6,437 nt of DNA. It comes from an uncultured bacterium. GTDB lineage: Bacteria > Bacillota > Clostridia > Christensenellales > Borkfalkiaceae. Location: the NCBI GenBank assembly GCA_934871445.1, contig CAKXBD010000119.1, positions 1-6,437 of the forward strand, read 5' to 3'. This document shows, piece by piece, positions 6,249-6,437 of the stretch (position 1 is its first letter; every line of letters begins with the position of its first letter). The position numbers and the translations under genes are program-made. The notes under the pieces were generated by a model. It was not told the origin of the DNA. It was given only the letters and a program-made list of their open reading frames with translations, and searched no databases.

Positions 6249-6437
6249 ATGGATAAAGAAAAAATTATATCGCAGATGACGCTTAAAGAGAAGGCGGAAA
6301 TGCTGACGGGGAAAGATTTTTGGTCAACGAAGGATTTTCCGAGCCTCGGAATCAGGAGCCTGTTTCTTTCCGACGGTCCGCACGGGCTGAGAAAGCAGGC
6401 CGCCGCGAGCGATCATTTAGGACTGAATGCGTCCATT
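6249..6437 (+). CDS. GH3 beta-glucosidase-type enzyme, N-terminal part (3' end outside window)
   Basis: The first 63 residues are visible and the frame is open to the end of the window. The start is the typical GH3 beta-glucosidase N-terminus: IISQMTLKEKAEMLTGKDFW (6-25), a LGIRSLFLSDGPHGLR block at 33-48 with the DGPHG substrate-pocket motif at 42-46, and then ADHLGLN-like sequence (SDHLGLN, 54-60). No signal peptide precedes it, so it should be cytoplasmic and in the usual order, barrel first and sandwich domain second. Nucleophile and acid/base residues lie beyond the window. Position after the rhamnosidase and transporter suggests it hydrolyses the beta-glucoside left once rhamnose is removed. 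It differs from the GH3 at the window start, whose barrel is C-terminal and membrane-anchored. The 185-base gap before it leaves open whether it shares a transcript with the transporter. Confidence 0.92.
   Translation, partial: MDKEKIISQMTLKEKAEMLTGKDFWSTKDFPSLGIRSLFLSDGPHGLRKQAAASDHLGLNASI

Overview
The window reads as a carbohydrate-utilisation locus from a bacterium, probably a gut-type Clostridia member of the Bacillota. This taxonomic guess is an inference. It rests on AGGAGG-type ribosome binding sites, tightly packed same-strand genes, moderate GC with GC-rich codon choice, and protein sequences resembling those of uncultured intestinal Clostridia. No rRNA, tRNA, CRISPR array, insertion sequence or phage gene is visible, and every gene is on the + strand.

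Layout. (1) Bases 2-1123 hold the 3' part of a glycoside hydrolase family 3 (GH3) gene. Its catalytic barrel is followed directly by a C-terminal membrane anchor, so the usual second GH3 domain must lie upstream of the window (permuted order) or be missing. (2) Bases 1126-1617 hold a small four-helix membrane protein of unknown function, two bases after the GH3 stop and probably translationally coupled to it. (3) Bases 1618-1767 are an intergenic region with a strong 12-bp hairpin and then a terminator-like hairpin, so a transcription-unit boundary or attenuator is likely here. (4) Bases 1768-4335 encode a complete GH78 alpha-L-rhamnosidase without a signal peptide. (5) Bases 4345-6063, nine bases later, encode a GPH/MelB-like sugar transporter of the MFS superfamily. 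It has a long charged C-terminal tail and lacks acidic residues in the helices where MelB binds its cation and sugar. (6) Bases 6064-6248 are a GC-rich intergenic stretch with several inverted repeats, some mutually exclusive and one able to cover the next gene's ribosome binding site. (7) Bases 6249-6437 are the start of a second GH3 gene, this one with the ordinary N-terminal-first order and no signal peptide.

How the genes may work together (inference): the transporter imports a small rhamnose-containing glycoside. The cytoplasmic GH78 removes L-rhamnose, and the cytoplasmic GH3 hydrolyses the remaining beta-glucoside. The membrane-anchored GH3 and its small membrane partner would act at the outer face of the membrane, either on larger substrates or on glycan produced by the community. 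No rhamnose catabolic gene (isomerase, kinase, aldolase) and no transcription factor is present in the window.

The most interesting leads are the permuted, membrane-anchored GH3 with its four-helix partner, the divergent transporter with its tail, and the two structured intergenic leaders. Nothing here proves a new biological system. The GH3 plus four-helix pair is the best candidate for an undescribed functional unit.
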